Below the pieces are notes generated by a model. The model had not been told where the DNA came from. It worked only from the letters and a program-made list of their open reading frames with translations, and ran no database searches. Below are positions 1-7,884 of a DNA stretch of 64,000 nt, piece by piece (the stretch's first letter is position 1; each line of letters opens with the position of its first letter). This stretch comes from CAYQEU01 sp964532005 (GTDB lineage: Bacteria > Patescibacteriota > Doudnabacteria > UBA920): positions 1 to 64,000 of the forward strand of contig CAZHER010000005.1 of NCBI GenBank assembly GCA_964532005.1, read 5' to 3'. The position numbers and the translations under genes were made by a program.

Positions 1-633
1 ACCATATTGGCTTTTCAAGTTCGCCGCTTCAACGGGAAAGCCGCGGGTAAGGATGCCGACCAGAAGGCAAATTGCGCCAACTGTCAGAATACATCCAAGT
101 CCGAAAAACCCGGTAATTCCCCGCATTCGATTAAAGACATACCACGCCGATCCGAAAAGATAAACTCCCCAGATGGCGTAAGTAGCCGGAACTGCCTCCA
201 TATCGCCAACGCCAAACTGAACGAGCGCAAGCGAAGCGAGAATTACAAGAACGGACCCAAAGCCTAACGACAAGCCGTGAATCCAACCCTCTTTCTTGGC
301 AATTGCTTTCATCGCCAAGTAAAGAACAAACAACACTCCGACGGCTATGCCAGCAATTCCTTGGGTGAGCCACGGTGCTCCGAAGGCGAAACCGGCAAAC
401 ATTGCCAGTGCGCAGAACAGCAAAACCGCAGCAAAAATGAACATATTGCGGGTTACTACAGGAACCACAACATGTCCGATGAAACCCGCGATATAAATTA
501 GTCCGCCCACGATATACATGAAGGCGACAACCACATATCGACGAGCAGCCTGCTGTTGGGGGCGGGGAAGAAACATTGCTCCCACAACACCTAACAAAAT
601 CAACAATGCAACAATTACTAGTATCCAGATCAT
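1..633 (-). CDS. Multi-pass membrane protein, unknown function (C-terminus beyond window)
   Basis: The reading frame stays open from an ATG at 633 to the window edge (211 codons), so the C-terminus is missing. The translation starts MIWILVIVALLILLGVV and has about six hydrophobic segments, with a short basic stretch (PRPQQQAARR) after the first. A clear Shine-Dalgarno AAGGAGA lies 7 nt upstream of the ATG, and the gene follows the 648-1700 gene by 14 nt. It is therefore the third gene of one operon with 648-1700 and 1706-3307. I recognise no family. Location in the membrane is inferred from hydrophobicity; function is unknown. Confidence 0.7.
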   Translation of the reverse strand, partial: MIWILVIVALLILLGVVGAMFLPRPQQQAARRYVVVAFMYIVGGLIYIAGFIGHVVVPVVTRNMFIFAAVLLFCALAMFAGFAFGAPWLTQGIAGIAVGVLFVLYLAMKAIAKKEGWIHGLSLGFGSVLVILASLALVQFGVGDMEAVPATYAIWGVYLFGSAWYVFNRMRGITGFFGLGCILTVGAICLLVGILTRGFPVEAANLKSQYG

Positions 634-647
634 TTCTTTGTCTCCTT

Positions 648-1700
648 TTATTTTTTGAAGGCGTATTTAAGCGCCCCCGCCAAAAAGCCTTTGGCATTTT
701 CCACTGCTTCGTCCGCAGCTTCAATACCACCATCCGTCTCGAACTGCTCACCTTTTTTCTCGCGTTTGGCTTTCGCCTCCGTGGTGAAATCGTGAAACCA
801 GTTCTTTGCGGCATCATAATAGTCTTTGCCCGGCTTACGAATTACAAAGCCATACTCTTTAACAACGCGCTCCGGTAAGGGATTGGGTCCCTGCATAAGC
901 GACATCATTTCTTTGAACTTGGGCAAGCTGGGAGTTTTTGCAAACACGGCATCCCAAAACGCCTCTTTGTTTTCCTTTGTAAATTCGGGGCTTTCGCGTT
1001 CGATATAGCCGATAAAGTTTTGAATGTCGTTGACCAAGTCAGCGTCATTCGACTCTTCAATGGCTTTTCGCATCTGCGCGAAATTGGTCCACTTCTCCGC
1101 TTTCTTTTCCTCTTCTTCGATCGAGGACATGAAAGCATTGAGTTGGGCAACTTCGAGTTTGACGATGCGATTGAGTTCGACCGGCTTCTGCTTTTGCATT
1201 GTCTTGTTGAACGACTCGCGTCGCTTCTTGCCCAGACCCAAATACCACAACAAGAAAACTTGCTGTTTATTTTCGTCCATTAAGCTGACTGCGCTCAGAA
1301 CTTTCCCGTAAGTTTCCGTCAGAGCGTTAAGCTCCTGCTCTGACTTCTGCTTATCGGGTTTTGCTTCAGCGTCAGCACCGCCGGACGGTTGCGGCTGCTT
1401 ACTTTCTCTTGCCTCGAACTCGCTTTGAATCGCTTTTGCGACACGCTGCATATTGCTCTCAATCGCACTTCCCACCGGTCCGGTTGGAGTTGCAAATTTG
1501 ATCAAGAACATGATTGTCGGCAAAGAGTGCATTAACAATGCCCAATTTGGACCCTTTATTTGCGGAAAGGTATCCAAAAACCTTTTGGCAATCGGGTCAG
1601 CCAAGTCGTCAGTTGCGGCGTTGACCGCTCCCTCCAGAGCTTCAGCTCCACGACTTTTGACGAACCCCATTGCTTGTTCGAAAATATCGCTTATACTCAC
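648..1700 (-). CDS. Hypothetical protein, middle gene of the three-gene membrane cassette
   Basis: I place the start at a GTG at 1700 (VSISDIFEQAMGF, 350 aa). It follows the upstream stop by a few bases, and GGAGG from the end of that gene lies 8 nt before it. Starting further upstream would overlap the preceding gene. There is one moderately hydrophobic stretch near residues 60-75 (LLMHSLPTIMFLIKF); the rest is charged and predicted helical, with a Lys/Glu-rich middle and an Ala-rich C-terminus (GFLAGALKYAFKK). No motif is recognised. Its position between two polytopic membrane proteins suggests a soluble or peripheral partner of the same complex, which is inference only. Confidence 0.65.
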   Translation of the reverse strand: MSISDIFEQAMGFVKSRGAEALEGAVNAATDDLADPIAKRFLDTFPQIKGPNWALLMHSLPTIMFLIKFATPTGPVGSAIESNMQRVAKAIQSEFEARESKQPQPSGGADAEAKPDKQKSEQELNALTETYGKVLSAVSLMDENKQQVFLLWYLGLGKKRRESFNKTMQKQKPVELNRIVKLEVAQLNAFMSSIEEEEKKAEKWTNFAQMRKAIEESNDADLVNDIQNFIGYIERESPEFTKENKEAFWDAVFAKTPSLPKFKEMMSLMQGPNPLPERVVKEYGFVIRKPGKDYYDAAKNWFHDFTTEAKAKREKKGEQFETDGGIEAADEAVENAKGFLAGALKYAFKK

Positions 1701-1705
1701 TTTGT

Positions 1706-3307
1706 TTACCTCCGAAAAAACAGATTTTGGATTTGCACCAAAACCAGAATTGCCCAAAATCCCAAGACCGCTATGCGAAACAGCCAAAGCAAATATTGCG
1801 TGCGCGGCGTTAGGGAATTTGAGTCAGCCTCTTGTGAACCAAAAATTGAAACAGTATCCTTGCCCTGTTTCCCTTGGAATAAAACACTGGTTACCGCGAA
1901 ATACAAACACGGTAAGAACAGCAAATATCCCGCAGGGATCAATAAGCTAAATACCATAACAATTCCGGCTATAATTAACTTCGACCATCTGCCGAGACTT
2001 CCAAACTTTCCTTTCAAATTGTTCTTTGTCTCAGCAAACCGCTGTTTTATTGGCTTTTCCTTCCGCTTTGTGTTCAGCCAGCCAAACAGTTTTCGAACCA
2101 GAAACATCGCTACAGGAAACAGCACAGCCGACACAATTGCCCAGACCAACGAGAAGTATTCCCTTACATAAAGCAGGTAAATTCCATACTCGCCGGCAAC
2201 GAAAACTGTCAGCCAAAAAACCACTTTTGCAATTTTACTTGCGCTCGGACGTGGTTTTGCTTTTGCCTCGGCGAGTTTCGTCTTGAACTTTGCACCCAAC
2301 CCGCCATTTTTCACTTTCTCATAAATCCATTTGGTGGCTTTCGGAACCAACCAAACAGCAAGAAGGAAAAGTGGAATAGCAATCAAAGCAAGCGTGAAAG
2401 AAAGATATTCATACGCAAATGCGTAGTAAATACCAACCCCGCCGCCAGCCAAGACCGCCAAGACGACAAAGAGCTTTAAGACAGCTTTCCAGTTCAGACT
2501 CGGCATTGTTTTCACATATTCTGAGCCTCTGGTCCATTTGTCCGCGATTCCTCGACGGAAATACCAAATGAGCCAACCCAGAAAACTAACGCCGCATATG
2601 CTTCCGAAAACTATTTCCGCCATTTCCAAACTGAACAGTTCGATCCGGACAAGAAAATACAGAAGCAAAGCAACACCGAAGAATATCGCCATTACGCCGA
2701 AGGTGCGACTCGAAAGTGCGGCGCGAATTTTTGCATTGAAAATAGTGAAAGGTACAAGAAATACTAAGTAGGTTGCCCCGACCAGTATTCCGTTCACTCC
2801 TACAACTTCCAGCGCGTAAAGAATGCCGACCGTAGTCAAAGACAAAAGCGTTAAGATGACGAAAGTTATTGTTTTTCCTCTGTCCGACAAAAACCAGGGC
2901 TTAATTACCGCCCAGTGTTTGCGAACAAAGTATCCTGCAATTGTTGAAAGTGTCAAAACTCCAATCCCAATTGCCAATGGCAGAGGAATGTTGTTTACAG
3001 CAAATTCTTTGGCTACAGGAAAGCCAATCCCAATTGCAACTGCAAAGACCAGAATGAGTAAACTCACCCCAGAAACTTTGAGTGCCGGAACAACCTTGTC
3101 TTTTTTAATTACAAGGTCAACCGTGAATCCAATAACCACCAACGCGCAAAACGCGAGGGTAGCTGGACCCAAATACGGCGAGACCGTTGTCCACGCCGCT
3201 ACTGCTCCTTGAACGATTGTCAGACCAATGACGCTAAGCGCCAAAAGCCCTAAAACCACCAAGGTTGATTTCCATTGTTTCAGGAAATCCTTGGTTTTAT
3301 GTTTCAT
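1706..3307 (-). CDS. Large polytopic membrane protein with degenerate internal repeats
   Basis: First gene of the three-gene cassette, 533 aa. ATG at 3307 is preceded by TGAGG at 8 nt. About twelve or more hydrophobic helices alternate with short basic loops. At least three segments share a pattern of aromatic-rich helix followed by Glu-x-(Phe/Leu)-Ser: residues 215-226 (LLYFLVRIELFS), 293-303 (IYYAFAYEYLS) and 376-386 (IYLLYVREYFS), spaced about 80 residues apart and linked by Lys-rich loops. This suggests duplication of a transmembrane module. No transporter or enzyme signature is visible, and I do not recognise the family. A stand-alone promoter and folded leader lie upstream. Confidence 0.75.
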   Translation of the reverse strand: MKHKTKDFLKQWKSTLVVLGLLALSVIGLTIVQGAVAAWTTVSPYLGPATLAFCALVVIGFTVDLVIKKDKVVPALKVSGVSLLILVFAVAIGIGFPVAKEFAVNNIPLPLAIGIGVLTLSTIAGYFVRKHWAVIKPWFLSDRGKTITFVILTLLSLTTVGILYALEVVGVNGILVGATYLVFLVPFTIFNAKIRAALSSRTFGVMAIFFGVALLLYFLVRIELFSLEMAEIVFGSICGVSFLGWLIWYFRRGIADKWTRGSEYVKTMPSLNWKAVLKLFVVLAVLAGGGVGIYYAFAYEYLSFTLALIAIPLFLLAVWLVPKATKWIYEKVKNGGLGAKFKTKLAEAKAKPRPSASKIAKVVFWLTVFVAGEYGIYLLYVREYFSLVWAIVSAVLFPVAMFLVRKLFGWLNTKRKEKPIKQRFAETKNNLKGKFGSLGRWSKLIIAGIVMVFSLLIPAGYLLFLPCLYFAVTSVLFQGKQGKDTVSIFGSQEADSNSLTPRTQYLLWLFRIAVLGFWAILVLVQIQNLFFRR

Positions 3308-3434
3308 ATTTGTTTTCCTCAGTTGTCAAAGGACTAGCGAAACACAATTGCCTCGCCGGAAAAACCCACAAAATGGGCTTTTCCGAAAAGGTAATAAATA
3401 CTGGATTAGTTGCAAAGACACATTCAATTGCAAC
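3308..3434 (-). promoter_or_regulatory. Structured 5' leader of the membrane cassette
   Basis: The leader between the promoter and the ATG at 3307 holds two inverted repeats. One is at 3409-3434 (arms GTTGCAA/TTGCAAC). The other is a 12-bp hairpin at 3357-3385 (arms CGGAAAAGCCCA/TGGGTTTTTCCG on the transcribed strand, one G-U pair). The second contains a shorter GCCCA/TGGG hairpin followed directly by TTTTT. It could therefore act as an intrinsic terminator or be drawn into the longer stem, as in an attenuator. Regulation is inference. Confidence 0.4.
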
Positions 3435-3439
3435 TACGC

Positions 3440-3468
3440 ATTATAGCAAATTTTAGCAGTTTTGTCAA
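3440..3468 (-). promoter_or_regulatory. Sigma70-type promoter of the membrane cassette
   Basis: On the minus strand TTGACA (3468-3463) and TATAAT (3445-3440) are separated by exactly 17 bp, a perfect consensus. Transcription would start near 3433, giving a leader of about 125 nt. Confidence 0.75.
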
Positions 3469-3521
3469 GTATTGTCCAAAATAACCCTAATATTTCAAAA
3501 TTCCTTATAAATAAGCCAATA

Positions 3522-3547
3522 AAAAACCGGCTATAAAGCCGGTTTTT
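3522..3547 (-). terminator. Intrinsic terminator after the 3578-3922 gene
   Basis: Perfect inverted repeat AAAAACCGGCT / AGCCGGTTTTT with a 4-nt loop, ending in a T-run on both strands. It lies just downstream of the minus-strand gene at 3578-3922 and separates it from the upstream end of the cassette. Confidence 0.8.
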
Positions 3548-3577
3548 AAAAATTATAAATTCAATAAATAAACCTAC

Positions 3578-3922
3578 CTAATGTAGAGCTGCTCTGGACT
3601 CTTCGAGTTGGGCTTCATCTAAGTCTTTTGAAGCTTCAGATTCCAAGTCTTTAGCCTCTTGATCTATTTGGTTCATTGCAGAATTATACTCCTGGTAAGC
3701 TTGCTCAATTTGTTGTGCTGCCTGTTGATGCACTTTTTCCAGCTCAGCCATTACTTCAGGCGCTTCTTGTCTTAAAGCTGCTTCGTTTTCCAACAAAAGT
3801 TTTTGCACTTCGTCTGCCAATTCTTGGGTTACCCCATTTTTCTCTAGATTTTCCAACAGTGCTTGTTTGCGGTCATCTTCAAGATCCAGTTGGTTGATAA
3901 GATGTTTTATTTCTTCATTCAT
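3578..3922 (-). CDS. Small coiled-coil protein, unknown function
   Basis: 114 aa, highly acidic and Glu/Gln/Ala-rich, with almost no breaks in predicted helix; residues about 40-105 look like a long coiled coil (ELEKVHQQAAQQIEQAYQEY). No signal peptide or membrane segment. The N-terminal part (MNEEIKHLINQLDLEDDRKQ) resembles that of the 70-aa protein at 43474-43686, which has DLQSEGLTDFL where this one has NLEKNGVTQELAD, so the two may be paralogues. It follows the 3935-4684 gene by 12 nt and ends at a terminator. No family recognised. Confidence 0.7.
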   Translation of the reverse strand: MNEEIKHLINQLDLEDDRKQALLENLEKNGVTQELADEVQKLLLENEAALRQEAPEVMAELEKVHQQAAQQIEQAYQEYNSAMNQIDQEAKDLESEASKDLDEAQLEESRAALH

Positions 3923-3934
3923 ATATTTTTTGTC

Positions 3935-4684
3935 TTAAGCGGTCTGTTCAGATAACTCGCCTGGGGCTGCATCAGCTTTTTCTTGTGCGACCTTTTCTAT
4001 TTCCCTGTTTAGTTTCCACCAAAGCTCAAATGCTGCTGCTCTCTGTTTTATTAAAGAAGCTTCTTTTGCACTGCGACGATTTTCTTTTATTGCGTCGTAC
4101 TGTGTAGAAATCCAATTCCCTGCTTGATCAACTTTATTATTAAAAGCTACCTTGGCATTGTCAGCTCTTTCTGAAAGTTTTGCATAACCCGATTCGAGTT
4201 TTTGCACTACCATATCTTTCTTGGTACCTACATAATCTTTGGCTTGATCAATTTTGCCGGCGGCATAATCTTTTACCCGCTCGCCCGCTTCGGCGGTAAT
4301 ATCGCCTTTGGCATAATAAGCTGCTTTCCCGACTTCCAAAGCGGTCTTGCCTTTGCTAACTGCGGATCCGATTCCGCTCTTGGCTCTGGCCCAAAAGCTT
4401 TTTGCATTGTCAGCCCATCTTGCTCTGGTTTCTGCCCTTCTCTGGCGAGCCTCTTCTGCGCGCTTTGCTCCCATTTCAATTAGTTCCGAGAAGGATTTTC
4501 TTTCGGACTTATCTTCAAACTTTTCGACAATTGTATCCCCTCCCAAATCATCTGCTTCGTACTTATTAACATTCTTAGATTCAGTGCCTTTGTCAGCAGA
4601 ACTGTCTAGATTTTCATATTTGTCAGGATCAATATGATATTCTTCGGGCTGGTGACCTTTGAAAATTTTGCTAAATATTCCCAT
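3935..4684 (-). CDS. Charged helical protein, unknown function
   Basis: 249 aa beginning MGIFSKIFKG, a short amphipathic basic start, followed by an acidic disordered stretch (residues about 12-55) and then long Ala/Lys/Glu/Asp-rich helices with 11-residue-like periodicity (KDYAAGKIDQAKDYVGTKKD), similar in composition to LEA-like or apolipoprotein-like helices. No enzyme motif. A TATAAT (4714-4709) ends about 25 nt upstream of the ATG, suggesting its own promoter. It is probably cotranscribed with 3578-3922. Membrane-surface association is a guess based on the amphipathic repeats. Confidence 0.65.
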   Translation of the reverse strand: MGIFSKIFKGHQPEEYHIDPDKYENLDSSADKGTESKNVNKYEADDLGGDTIVEKFEDKSERKSFSELIEMGAKRAEEARQRRAETRARWADNAKSFWARAKSGIGSAVSKGKTALEVGKAAYYAKGDITAEAGERVKDYAAGKIDQAKDYVGTKKDMVVQKLESGYAKLSERADNAKVAFNNKVDQAGNWISTQYDAIKENRRSAKEASLIKQRAAAFELWWKLNREIEKVAQEKADAAPGELSEQTA

Positions 4685-4751
4685 ATATATGCATTAATTA
4701 CTAATAAGATTATACCTAATTTACCTAAATTATACTCCGGTGCCTACTGCC

Positions 4752-7301
4752 TTACAAGCCCCTCTCAATGGTGGCTGGACCTGCTGACATCATATCTGCC
4801 ACCTGACCAGATTCTAGAATTTCGCTTTCCACTTCAGCTTTTGGACGCCCGTATTTTAAGCGGGATAGTTGTCGGATCGCCTCTCCTACTTCATTATTAT
4901 GATCTCCCGGCAAAGTATAGGTGGCCATATTAAAAGGCTTTGAAGCGGTTCCGTTTATCATTAGCTTCACGTAAGCATTAAACCTATCAATGTTCACCAA
5001 ATCAAACTCGTTAAATGGCGGGTCAAATTCTTTGGCCAAAAACTCTGCATCCTCTGCGCCAGTTCGAAAAGTAATCAGTGTACCGGCGTTGCCAAATACT
5101 GCGTCACGCAAATCTTGACTGCCGGCTCCTTGGGCTCCGGCCGCCTGGGTCAGCTGTCCCAAATATTGGTGGGCAATTATTAAATTCAATTTGTATTTTC
5201 TAGCTTCTGACAAAATGGAAGCGAACGCATCGGTGATGAAGTTTTGGAACTCGTCAACATACAAATAGAAATCGCGGCGCTGGTCTTCGGGAATATCGGC
5301 ACGGGACAAAGCCGCCATCTGGATTTTGGAAACCATTATCAAACCCAAGAGCTTGGCATTTATTTCGCCGGTGCGGCCCTTGGACAAATTCACCAACAAC
5401 ACTTTTCCTTCATCCATAACCTTGCGGAAGTTAAAACCGGATACTGGCTGGCCAACAATGTTACGCATCATGGCGTTCTCAACAAAACGGCCGACCTTGG
5501 ATACTAAGTAACCAAGCATTTCCGACTTATGGAAGTCCGAAGTTTTGGCCATTTCCTTTTCCCAAAAAGCTTTAACCACTGGATCTTTCAATTTACCGAT
5601 TTTATATTTCTGAAATGCTGTGTCAGTAAAAATCCGAGGAATGTCTGTAATAGTCCCGGGGTGCTCTTTGTCAGCCATGAGCGTTAGCATTGCGTTTCTC
5701 ATATTGTGTTCAAACATCGGTCCGAGCATAGCCGGATCAGTTACCAGTTTGTAAAAAATGGAAATCATTTCCTGCACGGCAAAATCTTTTTGCTCTTCGC
5801 TGTCAATTTCAAGCATGTTCAACCCAATGGGACGCTCCGTGTCAAACGGTTCAAATACAATAATATCTTCTGCTCTTTCCTTCGGCGCATGGCGCAAAAT
5901 ATCTTGAATCAAATCTCCGTGAGGGTCAATTACGCACATACCTTCACCGTTGCGCAGATCTTGAATAGCCATATTGGCCATAAGATAAGACTTACCGCTA
6001 CCCGTTCTGCCCAAAATATATGTATGGCGTCTGCGGTCTTCACGCGCTTGAAAAACTTGCGTATCAACACCGCGATACTGATTGTGTCCCAACCGCAGTC
6101 CTTCTTTTGGCATATTAATGGGAGCATGGGCTTTTTTTGAAACCAGCCACTTGATATTTGGAGTTTCCAAATATGGGGTCGGCAGGTGCCATAATGATGC
6201 AATTTCTTCAGTATTTAAGACACTTTTGTTTCCATAATCCCTGAAAATTCTAAATATATAATCTTTCAAAATAGAGTTGGGATTGCGTTTTTTTATCCTA
6301 AACCCATTGAATGGCGGCATATTGTATTGCAAAAAAGCTGCTGACAAATTATGCATGTGTGCTTTGGCTTGGCCAGGATGGACCGAAGAAGTTAGCAGGC
6401 GGATATTAGTCTTAAACCCCGGACGACTGGCTTTTTCTTCAAGTCGCTTGACTATTTCTTGTTGCATCGGAGTCAACTGGATCGCACTATACTGACCTGA
6501 CAAGTCGTGCCGAGTTTGGTTTTGCACATTTCGCTTTAAAGCTTTCCCTTGAATCCCGCGTCCAAGACCAAAAAACAACTCGCGGAAAACGCGGTTGAAT
6601 ATCCCCCGCTCCACAATATGAGGATTTTTACCTTGCTGGATTTCCAAAGCCATATGACGCGGTTTTCTCTGCCAATGTTGTCCTGCCGGACTCAGCACCA
6701 CTTGAATAACCGCACCCTCCTGCTCCTCCAGCTTGGACATTGCGTTGGTCAAAGAATTGAGAGGATCGGTTTCCATACTTTTGTAAGTACGGATCGGATA
6801 TACATATTTTTTGTTCAATCGCAATTCCATTGCTTCCACTTGGGCCCCTTTTTGGAAAGGGTTGTAACCTGAAACCTCCTCAATATAAGCGTGCGGATAT
6901 TGAGAATGAATTTGTTTTTCAACGAGCTGCTGTAGATGACGAGGGCAATTTATATAAAAGGAAATTTTTTTGTTGGTACAAGCAATTTCAAAAGAGATGT
7001 AGTCGCGCAATTCAAACCAGCCTTTATCACCACCTGCTTCGGATAGTGTAGTGAACAACTGCTCCACCACCGCGATCATTGATTTTTTTTCTTCCTCGCT
7101 CTTTGCCCTATTCTGCTCCTCTTCGGTTTGTTGTTTCGGCATCTGAATTTCCAAAAATACCCAATTCTTGGTTCTGGGTACTACTGCCCGTGTCACCATC
7201 CAGTGGTGCTTAAAAAAATAAAACCCTACCACGGCAAAAACTCCAATGAGCGCAATCAGCGCGAAAAAAGTTATTGTGATAAGGTCAAATTCAAGAGGCA
7301 T
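4752..7301 (-). CDS. VirB4/TraD/HerA-like conjugation-type ATPase with N-terminal membrane anchor
   Basis: 849 aa. One transmembrane helix (residues about 7-30) is followed by a long N-terminal domain and a RecA-like ATPase core. Walker A is GRTGSGKS (431-438), Walker B is CVIDPHGD (456-463), and a second acidic motif is LYVDEFQNF. The order matches the type IV secretion/DUF87-type DNA-translocating ATPases (VirB4, TraD, HerA). Homologues of this kind are common in CPR genomes, where they are often annotated as type IV secretion DNA-binding proteins. No other secretion gene is recognisable nearby, so the partner machinery must be elsewhere or different. DNA transport, conjugation or pilus energetics are all possible. 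Confidence 0.8.
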   Translation of the reverse strand: MPLEFDLITITFFALIALIGVFAVVGFYFFKHHWMVTRAVVPRTKNWVFLEIQMPKQQTEEEQNRAKSEEEKKSMIAVVEQLFTTLSEAGGDKGWFELRDYISFEIACTNKKISFYINCPRHLQQLVEKQIHSQYPHAYIEEVSGYNPFQKGAQVEAMELRLNKKYVYPIRTYKSMETDPLNSLTNAMSKLEEQEGAVIQVVLSPAGQHWQRKPRHMALEIQQGKNPHIVERGIFNRVFRELFFGLGRGIQGKALKRNVQNQTRHDLSGQYSAIQLTPMQQEIVKRLEEKASRPGFKTNIRLLTSSVHPGQAKAHMHNLSAAFLQYNMPPFNGFRIKKRNPNSILKDYIFRIFRDYGNKSVLNTEEIASLWHLPTPYLETPNIKWLVSKKAHAPINMPKEGLRLGHNQYRGVDTQVFQAREDRRRHTYILGRTGSGKSYLMANMAIQDLRNGEGMCVIDPHGDLIQDILRHAPKERAEDIIVFEPFDTERPIGLNMLEIDSEEQKDFAVQEMISIFYKLVTDPAMLGPMFEHNMRNAMLTLMADKEHPGTITDIPRIFTDTAFQKYKIGKLKDPVVKAFWEKEMAKTSDFHKSEMLGYLVSKVGRFVENAMMRNIVGQPVSGFNFRKVMDEGKVLLVNLSKGRTGEINAKLLGLIMVSKIQMAALSRADIPEDQRRDFYLYVDEFQNFITDAFASILSEARKYKLNLIIAHQYLGQLTQAAGAQGAGSQDLRDAVFGNAGTLITFRTGAEDAEFLAKEFDPPFNEFDLVNIDRFNAYVKLMINGTASKPFNMATYTLPGDHNNEVGEAIRQLSRLKYGRPKAEVESEILESGQVADMMSAGPATIERGL

Positions 7302-7368
7302 GAATTTTATTTTTGTTTACGGCTCTAGCGCCGGATAAATTTTTAAATTTTATTTTGTGAGAGACGAT

Positions 7369-7779
7369 CTATTCTTGAATGTCGCCACTCAGCACTTTGT
7401 TCAATTCTGTAATTTTTGTTAAATCATCTACGATTTCAGCAGCATTGTCTGGATTGACTTCCAAATTTACCACTGCGTGCTCAAGATTCTCCTCAGTCAC
7501 TTTAGCTTGGGAATCTTCTGGGATATTATTGGAGTCTGGCATGCCTGCTGTTTCTACAACAGAAGTTTCTGCTCCTGACTGCTGGATATTTTCAGCGGTT
7601 TTACCAATATGCTGGTCATCTTCAAACGGAGTGTGGGTCTGCTCTTGAGATTCTTGAGCAAAGTCCTTATTTTCGCTACCACGTCCAAAACTTCCCTGTT
7701 CTAAAGGGTTATGTAAGGCGCCATCTCCTTTGGGTTCTGCGCCAAAAATGTCTTTTTCTTGAGGATTTTCAGTACTCAT
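7369..7779 (-). CDS. Acidic low-complexity protein, unknown function
   Basis: 136 aa, rich in Glu, Asp, Gln and Asn, probably disordered apart from a short helical C-terminus (NAAEIVDDLTKITELNKVL). No motif recognised. It starts with ATG at 7779, only a few nucleotides from the predicted transcription start. It precedes the ATPase gene by 67 nt and may be cotranscribed with it. Confidence 0.6.
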   Translation of the reverse strand: MSTENPQEKDIFGAEPKGDGALHNPLEQGSFGRGSENKDFAQESQEQTHTPFEDDQHIGKTAENIQQSGAETSVVETAGMPDSNNIPEDSQAKVTEENLEHAVVNLEVNPDNAAEIVDDLTKITELNKVLSGDIQE

Positions 7780-7790
7780 AGTATGTTATA

Positions 7791-7819
7791 ATTATACACT
7801 ATTTTTGCAAATTTGTCAA
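7791..7819 (-). promoter_or_regulatory. Consensus promoter of the 7779 gene (near-leaderless)
   Basis: Minus strand TTGACA (7819-7814), 17-bp spacer, TATAAT (7796-7791). The expected start near 7784 is only about 5 nt from the ATG at 7779, so the mRNA would be nearly leaderless. Confidence 0.75.
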
Positions 7820-7849
7820 TATTTACAATTTTATTTGTGGATAAATAAA

Positions 7850-7872
7850 AGAAGCCCTATTCCAGGGCTTCT
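7850..7872 (-). terminator. Terminator at the end of the ribosomal protein operon
   Basis: Inverted repeat AGAAGCCCT/AGGGCTTCT with a 5-nt loop, followed on the minus strand by TTTTATTT. It lies directly after the secY stop codon. Confidence 0.8.
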
Positions 7873-7884
7873 CAAAAGTTTAGG

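Noticed and set aside
131..817. A 228-codon minus-strand open frame over the first cassette gene
   Set aside because: Its translation is Cys/Arg/Ser-rich and runs antiphase to the membrane protein frame that has a strong ribosome binding site at 633. It overlaps the next gene and has no protein-like composition.
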